NCBI GenBank assembly: GCA_003344405.1
Contig: NOWV01000059.1
Span: 310,001-374,000 of the forward strand
DNA length: 64,000 bases
Source of the DNA: Trichoplax sp. H2
Lineage: Eukaryota; Placozoa; Uniplacotomia; Trichoplacea
Direction of reading: 5' to 3'
Below, one piece after another: positions 48,401 to 64,000 of the stretch (position 1 is the first letter of the stretch; every line of letters begins with the position of its first letter). A model generated the notes under the pieces. That model was not told the origin of the DNA. It was given only the letters and a program-made list of their open reading frames with translations, and searched no databases. The position numbers and the translations under genes are program-made.

Positions 48401-50344
48401 ATTAGTTGATTACCTTGGTTAATTTAGGGCGAAAAGGCATGGAGTTCTATCCATAATACCCATGATGAAAGTAATTTTAATTAAATACAAATTACTAACT
48501 GTAGTATATATGATAGCATCAGAGAAAGCTGTTAATGTTCGATGTTATTGAATTATACTATCTAATTACTATTATAGCTAATAGGTCAACCTATTCATTT
48601 TTTTAATTCTAATACTAACATAGATCATTAAAAGCCGTTATCCGGAATATAACTGGATTGCATCTTTCTCCGCTGGAACTTTATTCTACATGATGTCAAT
48701 CAATTTTATTTGCAACGCATTGGTATTAGCGAATAACAGTTAGTTTTTTAGACTATGACCATCGATGGCCGAGGAACTACAATTAATATAAGTGCTATTT
48801 TTATAAGTCTTAGATATTATTAAGTCTTGTTGGTGTGATATCTATCGGTATGAAACATCGTAGGTGCAGTATTATTAGTTACCGATACATATCTATATCT
48901 TATACAAATTTGACCACGAATGCCTTATAACATGGTTAAGATTGTATTATGTAATGTAATCATATATATTGATTCCTATTGTTTGTAGATAACATTGTAG
49001 ATGTTTCTTTGCTTACACAGTGTATGCACTATCAATTATACCGATATGTGAACTCATTCACTAAATATTTCTGCGTGATTTGCGAAATTTAAATATATTT
49101 TGTGATTGATTTCAATATAGTAACTGGTGTAATTACCTTTATGCAAAAATTGTTTAATCGTAAGAGACTTAATGAAGCATCTCGTGAAGTTGATATCGTT
49201 AGTACAGAGTAAGTAGTTTACATGATGAGATACAAAATAAGCCGATAATTAAAATGCTTTTTTCCGTAATTTAGCTTCATATTTAATTAATTATTTTATT
49301 ACATTCAACGTTTTTCAAATAGCCTATACACTATGATAGGGTATTTCTTGGTAATCACAATCATATTCTTAATAGCTTTTTTCAATTCTAAGGTATTGTC
49401 TCGATTCATATCAAAACTAGTTTGTTTACCATGATTGTAACATTGACTACACTATGTATGCAAGTAGCGAATGTAAAATATTATAAATAATTGAAGAATT
49501 ACTAAAATTGAAGCCTTACTATAAACAACAAATCTATAAATATATTCATTTGTTAACTTCACGCTATGATAAATTAAATAATTCGAATATTAGTGTTGAT
49601 TAATTAGATCTGTTTTGCAGCTCTTTCATAACTACACCAATAAATTAAAAATTGTCTTCCACTAAAAAGTAGTTCCGAATTTGATTTAAATAAACTTGAA
49701 TATTCACTTTAAGATAGATATCAGAATAGAATAATATCGTAATTTTGTAATTATAATTAATACTAGTATTATGCAGAACTATAATATTGAATAATCGATC
49801 ATAATTCTGTAAGTTATGGTAATCAATCATATCGGTTCTTTAATGCCAGGCATTCATTGTAGTGTTAGCCTATGGAGCTACGTCAGGAAATAACATCATT
49901 GGTGGGATTGTCCTTCCAATAATGTTTGTTCGTTCGCATTTCAGCCAAGCAAGGTAATTTGAAGAAATGTTAGCCAAAATATTTTTTAACTGAATCTATT
50001 TGCCTTAGCATATATACCTATGACATCATGCAATATTAAAATAGCATAAGCTATATCAAGAGACTACGTACAATTGCGGACAATATGGTCGTATTACATT
50101 ACACACTAGATTTAAATGTTATAAATAGATGTAGCTAACCGAGATTACATTCGATTGATTAAAAGACTCAAATTTGCATATTTACAGAGAGTTCTGATGA
50201 TTAATATTAAATTATTTTATTTTACATTGCAGGCATTTGGAAATTCCTCTACCGTTACATCCTATCGGATACATTCTGTTTGCCATAGCTGCTATTTATC
50301 TAAACGTGCTACTGGTTTATGCTATCATTAAATTGGCGAGTTAA
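42475..50344 (+). CDS. Multi-pass membrane protein, APC/AAAP-transporter-like, tandem copy C
   Basis: Third tandem homologue, closest to B. The first exon may be 42475-42557 (MHKNKTKVNS); the next ends EYFKYFIV at about 42862. Later exons: about 44560-44642 (LSGLPPLIV), about 44777-44858 (LMQQARIII), about 45000-45168, about 45376-45441 (LGGSQSF), about 45514-45639, about 46052-46153 (NWDYIASP), about 46363-46420 (GGFEIMAP), 46805-46871, about 47095-47218 (VPQTCQDIPYSW), 48428-48469, about 48624-48740 (YPEYNWIAS), about 49120-49208, about 49323-49392, about 49850-49953 (GNNIIGG) and about 50234-50344. The tail is LVYAIIKLAS. The intron after 46153 starts GCAAGT (a GC donor). Exons 46805-46871 and 47095-47218 are repeated after the N gap at 47.75-48.16 kb, which I read as an assembly duplication. 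A solo LTR lies antisense in the 42.86-44.56 kb intron. Confidence 0.7.
43319..43762 (-). mobile_element. Solo LTR, copy 3 (antisense in transporter C intron)
   Basis: 444 bp. On the minus strand it begins TGTAGTGTATTTAGAATAT and ends CCTCCATCACA. The plus-strand flanks are the identical CTTGC at 43314-43318 and 43763-43767, a perfect 5-bp target-site duplication. It is closest to copy 1: the block GCTTGCACGCTGATCTACCG is shared in the minus-strand direction and the terminal MATKSQSSEI frame is conserved. The apparent plus-strand ORF at 43127-43348 runs into this LTR and is not a gene. Confidence 0.93.
46815..47730 (+). repeat. Left copy of a gap-flanking duplication (probable haplotype copy)
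   Basis: 46815-47285 matches 47751 to about 48219, and about 47608-47730 matches about 48220-48343, with only scattered single-base differences (for example TTTTAGTTGTAAC against TTTTAGCTATAAC). The left copy has about 320 bp (roughly 47286-47607) that the right copy lacks. The left copy stops at the gap with ATAGCGACAA, the same string where the right copy continues into unique sequence. This is what two unmerged alleles at a contig break look like. Confidence 0.88.
47731..47750. other. Assembly gap (20 N)
   Basis: A run of exactly 20 N, a placeholder gap, lies between two copies of the same piece of transporter C. Confidence 0.99.
47751..48343 (+). repeat. Right copy of the gap-flanking duplication
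   Basis: It begins abruptly inside a transporter C exon (TTCCTGGTCGCTATAATAAG, the same as 46815 onward). It repeats that exon, the following intron and the VPQTCQD exon almost exactly, then rejoins unique sequence at about 48,344. It lacks the ~320-bp block present on the left. Confidence 0.88.
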
Positions 50345-51390
50345 CTTTTAACATACTAATATACCAATGAGTAGCCAATTTTATCAGCGGAGTATATTTG
50401 GCAGATTTTTGCCTGCGTATACGCGTATGTGCATTTTCAAGATGTAGTCATCCTTGAATTACCTCATACACTCGACAGTATATGTATGGATGTCTTAAAT
50501 CGTAATAAAAATGATGAATACGTAGCTGTGCAAGTAAGTGTGCATAAAGGGCGCATCTTAGTCTACTACTAAAAGCACAAATTTACTGTTAATAGTCAAT
50601 ATTAAGGTCTAAACTGCATCCATTTGCAGTATATATTTAAAATATGATGATCGGTGCCACTTAATTAGTAATTCACTTGTAGAAATGGAGACCAATGTTA
50701 TGAAGAAGTACCTAATAGCGTAATTAGGGAAGATGCTATTTATTGACCCGTGGCACCCCATTCAAGTTTATGGTATTGCATATTGCACACATGCGAGTAT
50801 ACTACCAATCTGAAGTATAGGTTTAACAGAAAATGATTATAATACGGTTTCAAAGTGATTGATCAGTATGATTGGGGACATTCTTCAAGTCATAGGCTTG
50901 CATTGTGCAAATAATGTTGTTACGAGAGGAGAATTATTAAGGAGGACGAAGAAGACTTATGCTTTGTTTAAGCTAAAAGTTTATATGTATATGTCACAAA
51001 TCCCGCTTGTGATTTGGTTATGTCAGGTGCTATAGTAATTTTGTATGTCTTCCACTAACTTGGAAATCTTCTTCTAAGGGAAAACCAACTCTTTCCTCAC
51101 AGTCACACAACTACTCAGGTTTCTTTCAAACCACTAGCACTTTTTATTTGGCCATCTGATTTCTAGTCTCTACTAGTTTGTCCTAGCCCGGAGCGACTAC
51201 TACTATTGTGCCAATCAACGAGCCTGAGCTCAGCACCAATATGAGTAATTAATTGTTGGAGTAGTGCGCTCCCATAAGCTAATCCTATATTAAACGATAT
51301 TATATCTAGCTACATATAATTCAATCTTTGTTGATTGCTCCATTTATAATAATTGTAAACAACAAGTACTAGTGCCCCATGGTTGTCTAC
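50345..51390. other. Intergenic downstream of transporter C
   Basis: No exon is recognised. At about 51,290-51,360 sequence ending ATAATAATTGTAAACAAC is reminiscent of the 3' part of the solo LTR family (ATAATTGTAAATGG), but no TG...CA element with matching flanks could be delimited. Confidence 0.4.
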
Positions 51391-51605
51391 CGAAATGGTA
51401 AACAACCGGGTTAATTAATTATTATTGCCTAATTTACGGAGCTACACTTCGTAACAGTATAGTGTTCCTATTTTCCTTATTCAGAATCTATTCATGCAAG
51501 TTATGAGCTTAGATTAACTAGAAGGAGTCTTATCTTTTGCATTATATAATAAAGGAGTAATAAACATATCATTTTTTATATTTTCATATCGAAATAATTT
51601 ACCTT
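51391..51605 (+). repeat. Left copy of second gap-flanking duplication
   Basis: From ATGGTAAACAACCGGGTTAA to AATAATTTACCTT this segment matches 51956-52175 with few differences; the right copy has a small TTTATAA-type insertion and a few substitutions. It ends exactly at the N gap. Confidence 0.85.
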
Positions 51606-51625
51606 NNNNNNNNNNNNNNNNNNNN
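51606..51625. other. Assembly gap (20 N)
   Basis: A run of exactly 20 N, flanked by two near-identical copies of the same ~215-bp segment. Confidence 0.99.
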
Positions 51626-51955
51626 CCTAGTACAGTAATATCCTAATGTACGAATACTTATCATATACCGTTTAAGTACTGTATTGTATTACATTCATAA
51701 TGTACGACATCATGACTACATATAGACGACATGCTATACATATAAAGACATTATCTCAATCCCATCTAAAACCTATAAATACCCTTGTACGCTAACTCGT
51801 TAGTCAGTTCCTACATTCCTGCTATCTCAAATACCTTATCTATAACAACCATATCATTGTTAGCCTGTAACTTGTATCTCAATAAAATCCTTTATACCTT
51901 CTATCATCGTCTACCTTAAAATACTTTACGCTACTTAAAGAAGATATTATTACAA
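51626..51955 (+). mobile_element. LTR-like fragment truncated by the gap
   Basis: It contains a TATA box (CCTATAAATACC near 51,770), a poly(A) signal (CAATAAAATCC near 51,880) about 110 bp later, and ends TTACA just before the shared ATGGTAAACAAC. The spacing and the CTATAAATACC core match the solo LTRs at 32-44 kb, so it is probably a related LTR. Its 5' end is lost in the gap, so the TG terminus and the target-site duplication cannot be checked directly. Confidence 0.55.
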
Positions 51956-52175
51956 TGGTAAACAACCGGGTTAATTAATTATTATTGCCTAATTTATAAT
52001 TTACGGAGCTACACTTCGTAACAGTATAGTGTTTCTATTTTCCTTATTCAGAATCTATTTATGCAAGTTATGAGCTTAGATTAACTAGAAGGAGTCTTAT
52101 CTTTTGCATTATTTAATAAAGGAGTAATAAACATATCATTTTTTTATATTTTCATATCGAAATAATTTACCTTAT
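51956..52175 (+). repeat. Right copy of second gap-flanking duplication
   Basis: It is near-identical to 51391-51605. Here it is preceded by the LTR-like fragment instead of the CATGGTTGTCTACCGA sequence found on the left. Confidence 0.85.
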
Positions 52176-52390
52176 TCAATATAAGGATGCGAATACACTA
52201 TACAATGGTTTACCTTCAACTCTTAACAAGTAAATCTAGATACACTGCAACTTCTGCAATACCTTGTAAGACAGTGTAATATTGTATTCTAAGTTCATGA
52301 TATATTTAGTCATGTCTACCGTAGCTATTGTGTTCAACGTGTGATAGATATTCCGTTGGAGGCTTAAGTATTCAGTATAGCTAGCTTAGT

Positions 52391-53200
52391 AACTGTATCC
52401 TTTTGAAGAGGAGTGCTATAGTGCTCACACTAGAGCTTCACCAGAAAGGTGTAAACTATCCTGCATTTGAGATGGTAATACTGGAGTGTGTAGTAAGTAA
52501 GGTGCTAAGATTGTTCACACGGAAAAGTATATAAGCGAGTAGTTTAGTATAGTAAAATAGTTCTTTCTCGTTGGAGGTCCTCCGTTGATCGATTCCATTG
52601 TATCTTTGTAAACGAGGTTTTGTTCAATAAATCTTAATTTTCTGAAGGTTTCAAGATTCTTGATCTATCAATCTCACATATCTATTTCATAATAAACCAT
52701 AACATATAATTAATAAGTTATCTGCGATATCAAAGTTAGCGTTAACACAGATTTATTACGGCCTACGTTGCCTAAATCATATTGGAGTTAAGTGGAGAAA
52801 GTATTGTTGCTCACAGTGTTTCAGTGATAACTGTATCCTTTTGAAGAGGAGTGCTATAGTGTTCACACTAGAGCTTCGCCAGAAAGGTGTAAACTATCCT
52901 GCATTTGAGATGGTAATACTGAAGTGTGTAGTAAGTAAGGTGCTAAGATCATTCTCGCGGAAAAGTATATAAGCGAGTAGTTTAGTATAGTAAAATAGTT
53001 CTTTCTCGTTGGAGGTCCTCCGTTGATCGATTCCATTGTATCTTTGTAAACGAGATTTTGTTCAATAAATCTTAAACCATAATATATAATTAATAAGTTA
53101 TCTGCGATATATCATAGTTAACGTTAACACAGATTTATCACGGCCTACGTTGCCTAAATCATATTGGAGTTAAGTGGAGAAAGTATTGTTGCTCTCAGTG
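52391..53200 (+). repeat. Tandem duplication, about 430-bp unit, LTR-like content
   Basis: Unit 1 (52391-52818) and unit 2 (52829-53200) are in direct orientation, offset by 438 bp, and about 95% alike by eye. Each carries a TATA-like AAGTATATAAGCGAG and, about 110 bp later, TTCAATAAATCTTA, the promoter-to-poly(A) order of an LTR. Unit 2 lacks about 56 bp just after AATAAATCTTA, where unit 1 has a second AATAAACC; the deletion endpoints are at this short direct repeat. No coding potential is seen. Confidence 0.85.
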
Positions 53201-54002
53201 ATATTGTATAAAGCTGTTTTGCGGACTCGAGTACAGTGTGTCTACTAATTGTGAGCCTTATAGAAGGGCGCTTCTTAGGCTTTATAGTTGTAATACTCTA
53301 TTCGATCGATTAAAAGCTACGTAGTTCGTAATCTGTACAAGCAACTCAAAGTAAGTGCTTTACGTTAGACTAGTAAACTTGTTAGGAAGGAGTCTAGAAC
53401 ACCAATACATAAAAAGGAAATATCCCATTTATAACCATATTACTATATGCGATACATGGAAAGTATTTCTTCTTGAAAGTAGGTCGGCAAATGCAAATAT
53501 CTAACCACCTACAAGTGTCAAGGAGGGGAAAGGAAAATTGCAGTATGCAGAGCTAGATTATTTTCTGGTCATTCTACTATATTCTAGCACAGAAACCGTG
53601 ATATGGTATAAAGCTGTTTTGTGGACTCGAGTACAGTGTGTCTACTAATGGTGAGCCTTTTAGAAGGGTCTTTATAGTTGTAATATTCTATTCTTATTCC
53701 ATCTTTCGATAGATTAAAAGCTACTTAGTACGTAATCTGTACAAGCAACTCAAAGTAAGGGCAATACATTAGACGAGTAAACTTGTCAGGAAGGAGTCTA
53801 GGACAGCATTGCATAGAAGGAAATATCTTATTTATAACCATATTACTATATGCGATCTATGGAAAGTATTTCTTCTCGAAAGTAGGTCGGCAAATTCAAA
53901 TTTCTGACCACCTGCAAGTGGCAAGAAGGAGAAAGGTAAAATTGCAGCATGCAGAGCCAAATTATTTTCTGGTCATTCTACTATACTCTACCACAGAAAC
54001 CG
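53201..54002 (+). repeat. Second tandem duplication, 400-bp unit
   Basis: Directly abutting the previous one, 53201-53600 and 53601-54002 are two direct copies at a 400-bp period with high similarity (shared GTATAAAGCTGTTTTG, CTCGAGTACAGTGTGTCTAC, AAGTAGGTCGGCAAAT, TTATTTTCTGGTCATTCTAC). A small indel near 53,660 (GGGCGCTTCTTAGGC against GGGTC) and substitutions distinguish them. An 80-codon frame in the second copy (53783-54025) is broken in the first and is not called as a gene. Confidence 0.87.
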
Positions 54003-54551
54003 AACACCATACTGTACAAAAGTAACGTAGCCATTGCTTTGGATCCTTAGGATGGCCTCATGTAGGATAGTAGAGTGTACGATGGCAGGCATACCATACA
54101 GTTGAAATGACCAGCGAAACACTCGTCTTCAGGGTGTTACTTCGATCGTATGCCATAAAACTCCGTACAGCCATACTGGGTCTCTCTGGTCAGACTATAT
54201 TATAGTCATTCATACGAGGTTACAACTTCTATTCCATACAGTGGATAGAGCAGCGATCATGGACTCCGGATGGACTTCATCACTTAGGTCAGAGGATATC
54301 GAGTTGTCCTTGGATACATTTTCCATTTCGTGCACAGTCGTTGGAAAGGCAGGCGTAATCTCCCCTAAAACTATTGCAATTGATTCGTATTGACTTTATT
54401 AGAGGTAAGTTTAATGCTATTAAAGCAATATTAATGATAAATTGTTAGTTGTTAGCAGAGGATAAAGTGGATTTGGATTACAAATCAACGTGACTTCAAA
54501 CTACTCTGCTGTATGATATGGCGTTCTTCTTGCAGGTTTTCTAGTCATAAA
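54003..54551. other. Upstream region of KRI1
   Basis: No exon is recognised. The KRI1 promoter and 5' UTR are expected here. Confidence 0.4.
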
Positions 54552-59941
<5,390 letters not shown>

Positions 59942-60952
59942 TTGTGATGATTAATGGAATCTAAAACATCTAAAACATCTAAATATTATTATTTGAATAT
60001 GGAGGGACAACATCAGGACAATATCTAATCTTCCCTGCAGTTTATTTTGTATAATGACCACTTTAATTAAACCGGAGAATAAATTTACTACTATTAATGA
60101 ATTCTTCCATGATAGGATTTGTGTACTTATATATAATGGACAGAATTACAGGATTGAAGCTGCTGATTATACAAATCGAAGTATGGTAGTTATGCGATAC
60201 TGCAGAAGTGGTCACTTTGACAATTTTTCTTTTTATTTTACCGTAACTACAGTTAAATTATCATTGATCTCGGAGTAGCCCTCTAATAAATGTAATAGCT
60301 AGTCTCTTATGTTAAGCGATGCCGAGTAAGTTTTTCATTGTAATGATGATATTTAATTTGATGTTAACGTCAATTACTGGTCTATTTACACTTGAAAGTA
60401 GATAATCGCTTGGGTATACTGTTGAGTACCTAATACGGATCTTCGCAATGTCCAATCATAATTACTAACTAACGCAACGAAAGCACTAATTCATGGCGTT
60501 TTCATTAACAGAGCCCTGTATTTTGTTTCTTAGGATAACGAAGATCAATTTTATGCCTATTATCGCCGTATAAGTTAACTGTTTTTAGATGATTCAGAAT
60601 TGCAAAGTTCGTAATTTTAATATATACTGTATATGCAAAGTAGATATATGAAGACGTAAAATATAATTTTATTACATTCACATAATGCAACGCTTAAAGA
60701 TTGTGTAGAAACTCTAGAACTTCAGAAATTTGTAGATAATTATCTATGATTTATAGAAATTCTTAAAATTTTAAACATTACTAACTTACGGCAATTATCA
60801 TATAAATATCAGGACAAGGTGTTTCTAGCTAGAATAGACATTGTATAGTATGCTTATCTTACTTTACTTGTAGGATATCAAATCAAGATGATTACGAGAA
60901 ATGAATACTAATAATTAATTCAGTTTAGCTCATTCTTCGGAGTTGGATTACA
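59942..60952. other. Intergenic between convergent KRI1 and TRPM
   Basis: The 3' regions of the two convergent genes. A 74-codon frame at 60054-60278 begins with ATG inside the probable KRI1 3' UTR and resembles no family; it is not called. Confidence 0.5.
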
Positions 60953-63900
60953 TTACACCTCTTTATTAAAATAATGGATTTTAACAGTTTTGTAAGCTTC
61001 TTCAGCTTCCCATTGGATACCATCATAATGTTGAGCATGATATTCTACGATAAAAAAAAAGAAAATGGAAATTGATTAAAATGATTTTAGGATATCATAT
61101 CTGTGCAATCATTCAATTTCAAACATACTTAGGTAGTCTGTATACTTTTCAGAATCGTTCTTATACCATGGATAATATATTTGACCATTATAAAATGATC
61201 GGCAAATAAAAAGAACCAATCGTATCAGATTCATTGGAGGAGCAAGGGCAGATCGAAAAATAAAGTCATGAACTAGTTCAGAGAATTGTTTTGCCCAGAT
61301 GGCTTTCGTTTCAGATTCTAGCTGATCGTAACTTTTGCTATCATTAAGACGAAGAAAATATCAAAGAAAATAGATATTAGAGTAAAAAGCCAAAGTAAAG
61401 TTTATCCAAGGAACAATTCAATTTCAACTTACTTGAGAATAGCAATTAATAGGTTAAAGAGTAAAACTACGGCTATAAGAAGATAAATTACTAGTAAAAT
61501 ATTAGTAATAACTTCCACCGAGATACAATTATAATGAGAATAGCCATGAGAAACGGATGCTACTGCAGTATTATTAAGTTCGAGTGGACACACGATAATT
61601 TTCTCTGTTTATGAAAAATTAATAGAAACGTCATATTAAAGCTCGAAACAGAGATAGGAAACTAATTGCAAATGTTACTACTGCAGCAATTTGTATCCAA
61701 ATACTGATTCAAAACTGAAATCTAAGGTTTGCTACTATCATAATATTTAGCAAGTATTATTATGATGACTCATTTTAAGCTGTAGTTACTGTGCCATACC
61801 ACTTTCATCGACCAAAGTCTCCCCAAATACCCGAAGATAAGGTACGACTAAGATATTAGTCATGGCTTTACGGATAGATAGTTGATTTGGGTATAGGATA
61901 GCTTGTGTAGCAACACCGAAAGCGATCAGAAATACCAAGAGTAGGACCAAGAACGACATCAAATCGCCACACTATATATATAGCATATATATTATGAAGA
62001 TAATTCTGCAGTCAATTCCTGATATGGTTGAGACACCTTCATCTGATAGATTTAGTGCCGAAAAAAAATTATTGTATAGAATACCAATTTTCGAATCATA
62101 ATAAGTTTTGGCCCATGATTGATTGATGGCGAAATGAATTGGAGACATCTGATTATAGAAATATAAAAATAAATTTGATAATATAGAAATAATTGTACGG
62201 CAATACGGTAATATATTATATTATATGATATAAAGATATCTATCAGTACAGCACAGCCAGAGGATTGAGTTACATTACCTAAGACAAAATATTATAAAAT
62301 CGACAGCATACAAGATTCTTCCCACTTCAATCGTGAATTCAATCATGCGAAAGACTAAAGCAAGATAAAATATGCAAATAGCACTGGTATTCATAATATT
62401 CCAGAAATTAGTTATCCAAAAAAAGAATTTCTCCATAAAATATCGACCATGCCATCGAGTTATCTGGGTAGTTAACGATGTACAATTGTAAAGATAAGAC
62501 ACCAATGTTAATTTAGTTGTTAGCGACTGCATATCATATTACAGGTTGATATATACATGATACTTTTTTACGTATTAATCAATTCGTATTATAAATGAAA
62601 CGAAGTTGAATACAACGGCCATTCGTATGCAGATATACGAGGTACAATGTTACCGAATGAACCATGATTATATAGTGCTGGTTAAAAGGATGATCCAATT
62701 AAATTTTTGCTATTATTAAGAGGCACACTTCTAAATACCTGTATAATTTCTTCTATGGTCATAGAAAACACCCATGCAATTATTACTTGTTCTACTAGCG
62801 TTGGTAGATCCCGAAATGATATTGTGATAAAAATAGCGTATGAAACTAAGAAGGCCAGGTAAAAGGTCTAATATGAATAGAACATCTTTCGTAGTTTAGC
62901 AAAAGTACGCATAGAATATTCTGTAACTTAATAGAAAAATTAAAATTTACCGCATGAATGAAATATTTAAGACGTGGAGTCACATAATATTTTTCAAGCT
63001 GTTTCTTGCTGCTACGGATATGCTTATGATGTTTTCCTTGTTTGCGTGACATAGTTGCCTCTTCTGCATCTCGAATCGATGGGTGGTTAGAATTTTTAAG
63101 ACTTGAGGAATTTCTCCATAAGCTGGCCAAAGGAGACATGGTCGACATAAATATCTGTAGAAACATAATGGCCGCAAATATTATAGCTTTGCATGCTACA
63201 GTGAAGTTTCTCGATCTAGTTTCCAATAGCTTACAGTTCACTACTATGAAAATAAAGTGAGCATAGGGTCACTTTAACATGCATAAATCATTTACCAGTA
63301 ATTATATATATATATATATATAATAAAAATATAGCTACCAAATTTCGATCTAAAGTATGACATTGTGTCTACGTATTAAATTAGCACTTCTACTCGTAAA
63401 ACGTGAAATTCTTTTAGCTTTAACTGCTTGCAAAGTCATTATAAGAGCTAGAGTGAACAAAGCTAAATTAGCAGGTATCGGTATATTTTAATCAGAAATT
63501 TATAATTACACAGCGATAATATCTACAGATCTATAGTAGATATCACTCTTTAAATGGTTGTATCTAAATACTCGTTGAAGTTGTCTGAATTCCATATACT
63601 TTGGATTACAATCTGCCAAAGAATATATGATAATTACTATGCATTGTTGGTAATATTAACTGTGGTCGTTGTACCTGTCGTACTTTCAGTTCCTCTCCTA
63701 AAACACCATTCCAAACTGATTTTAGGGCCCGAATATAAGAATCTAAGCCAATAAAGTCGTTGAAATGAGGTAAAAGCATAATAATAGAAAAGCACGACAT
63801 TTGCCCCCACTCAGGTGAATCTTTTAGTAAATGATAACTGCAAGCCAAGTGATCTTCCTGCGATAAATCTTGGATCATCTCAAAGGCTGCAGACTTATAC

Positions 63901-64000
63901 CATCTATGGAGGTGCAAAAAAGGAAAGGCGTGTTTATTCTCCTAAATTACCAATAAATACCTCTAGATTTAAGCTCTTAAAACAGTATAGACTAAGTAAT
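60953..64000 (-). CDS. TRPM-family cation channel, 3' part (N-terminus outside the window)
   Basis: Minus-strand exons, reading 5' to 3': within about 63920-63670 (WYKSAAFEMI, DLSQEDHLACSYHLL, the TRPM homology region); a pre-S1 exon ending at 62951 (PRLKYFIHA); 62867-62739 (S1-S2, ending MTIEEIIQ); 62463-62279 (TNFWNIMNTSA, then GRILYAVDFIIFCLR, S3-S4); 62148-62085 (HGPKLIMIRK, S4-S5 linker); 61971-61790 (S5 and pore, FGVATQAILYPNQ and YLRVFGETLVDE); 61604-61433 (S6, FNLLIAIL); about 61338-61129; and 61044-60953. The GPK motif, the FxxGVxxQAILYPN string and the NLLIAI end of S6 are diagnostic of TRPM. The pore helix is followed by FGE, an acidic filter residue as in TRPM6/7 (YGE) rather than FGQ. 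The C-terminus stops about 105 residues after S6, so there is no alpha-kinase or NUDT9-H domain and little room for the usual coiled coil. Confidence 0.92.
63303..63323. repeat. TA dinucleotide microsatellite in a TRPM intron
   Basis: About ten uninterrupted TA repeats between two TRPM exons. Confidence 0.9.

Noticed and set aside
53783-54025. 80-codon ORF in the second 400-bp tandem copy
   Set aside because: It starts from a TTG, and the same frame in the near-identical first copy is interrupted; no family resemblance.
60054-60278. 74-codon plus-strand ORF after KRI1
   Set aside because: It lies in the probable KRI1 3' UTR, matches no family, and has no partner exons.

Overview
The window looks like an animal nuclear genome. 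It is AT-rich and packed with intron-rich genes: most introns are about 70 to 400 bp with GT-AG ends, and exons are often 30 to 150 bp. It holds metazoan-type families (a prostanoid-receptor-like GPCR and a TRPM channel). Gene density, AT bias and clusters rich in GTAC/TACAGTA palindromes fit a placozoan (Trichoplax/Hoilungia type). That is an inference from style, not proof. Because exons are short, almost every gene here was rebuilt by joining splice-compatible exons rather than read from one long ORF.

Layout. 0.7-3.2 kb: prostanoid-receptor-like GPCR (+). 4.7-5.9 kb: GTAC-palindrome DNA with a 62-bp hairpin. 7.4-8.8 kb: BTF3/NAC-beta (+). 9.1-13.0 kb: PIGW, the GPI-anchor inositol acyltransferase (-). 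13.3-17.2 kb: complete 19-exon MUTYH (+), divergent from PIGW. 17.9-18.6 kb: REX1B-like DNA-repair protein (-), convergent with MUTYH. 18.7-22.9 kb: gene-poor, with short duplications and a decayed membrane-protein remnant. 23.0-50.3 kb: three tandem genes (A, B, C) for one family of multi-pass membrane proteins resembling 11-TM amino-acid/auxin permease (APC-fold) transporters. 50.3-54.5 kb: LTR-like sequence and two back-to-back tandem duplications. 54.6-59.9 kb: complete KRI1 (+). 61.0-64.0 kb: 3' part of a TRPM channel (-), running off the right edge.

Mobile DNA. Three copies (two minus, one plus) of one 444-486 bp element begin TGTAGTG, end in TCACA, contain a TATA box and AATAAA, and are each flanked by a perfect 5-bp target-site duplication. 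They are solo LTRs. One lies in the sense direction about 180 bp upstream of transporter B. The other two lie antisense inside introns of B and C.

Assembly. Both 20-N gaps are flanked by near-identical sequence on the two sides. This points to unmerged haplotypes. At the first gap two exons of transporter C appear twice, and the two copies differ by a ~320-bp indel. At the second, one side carries an LTR-like insertion that the other lacks.

Functionally the genes are mostly independent housekeeping loci. The only thematic neighbours are MUTYH and the REX1B-like gene (both DNA repair) and the transporter array.
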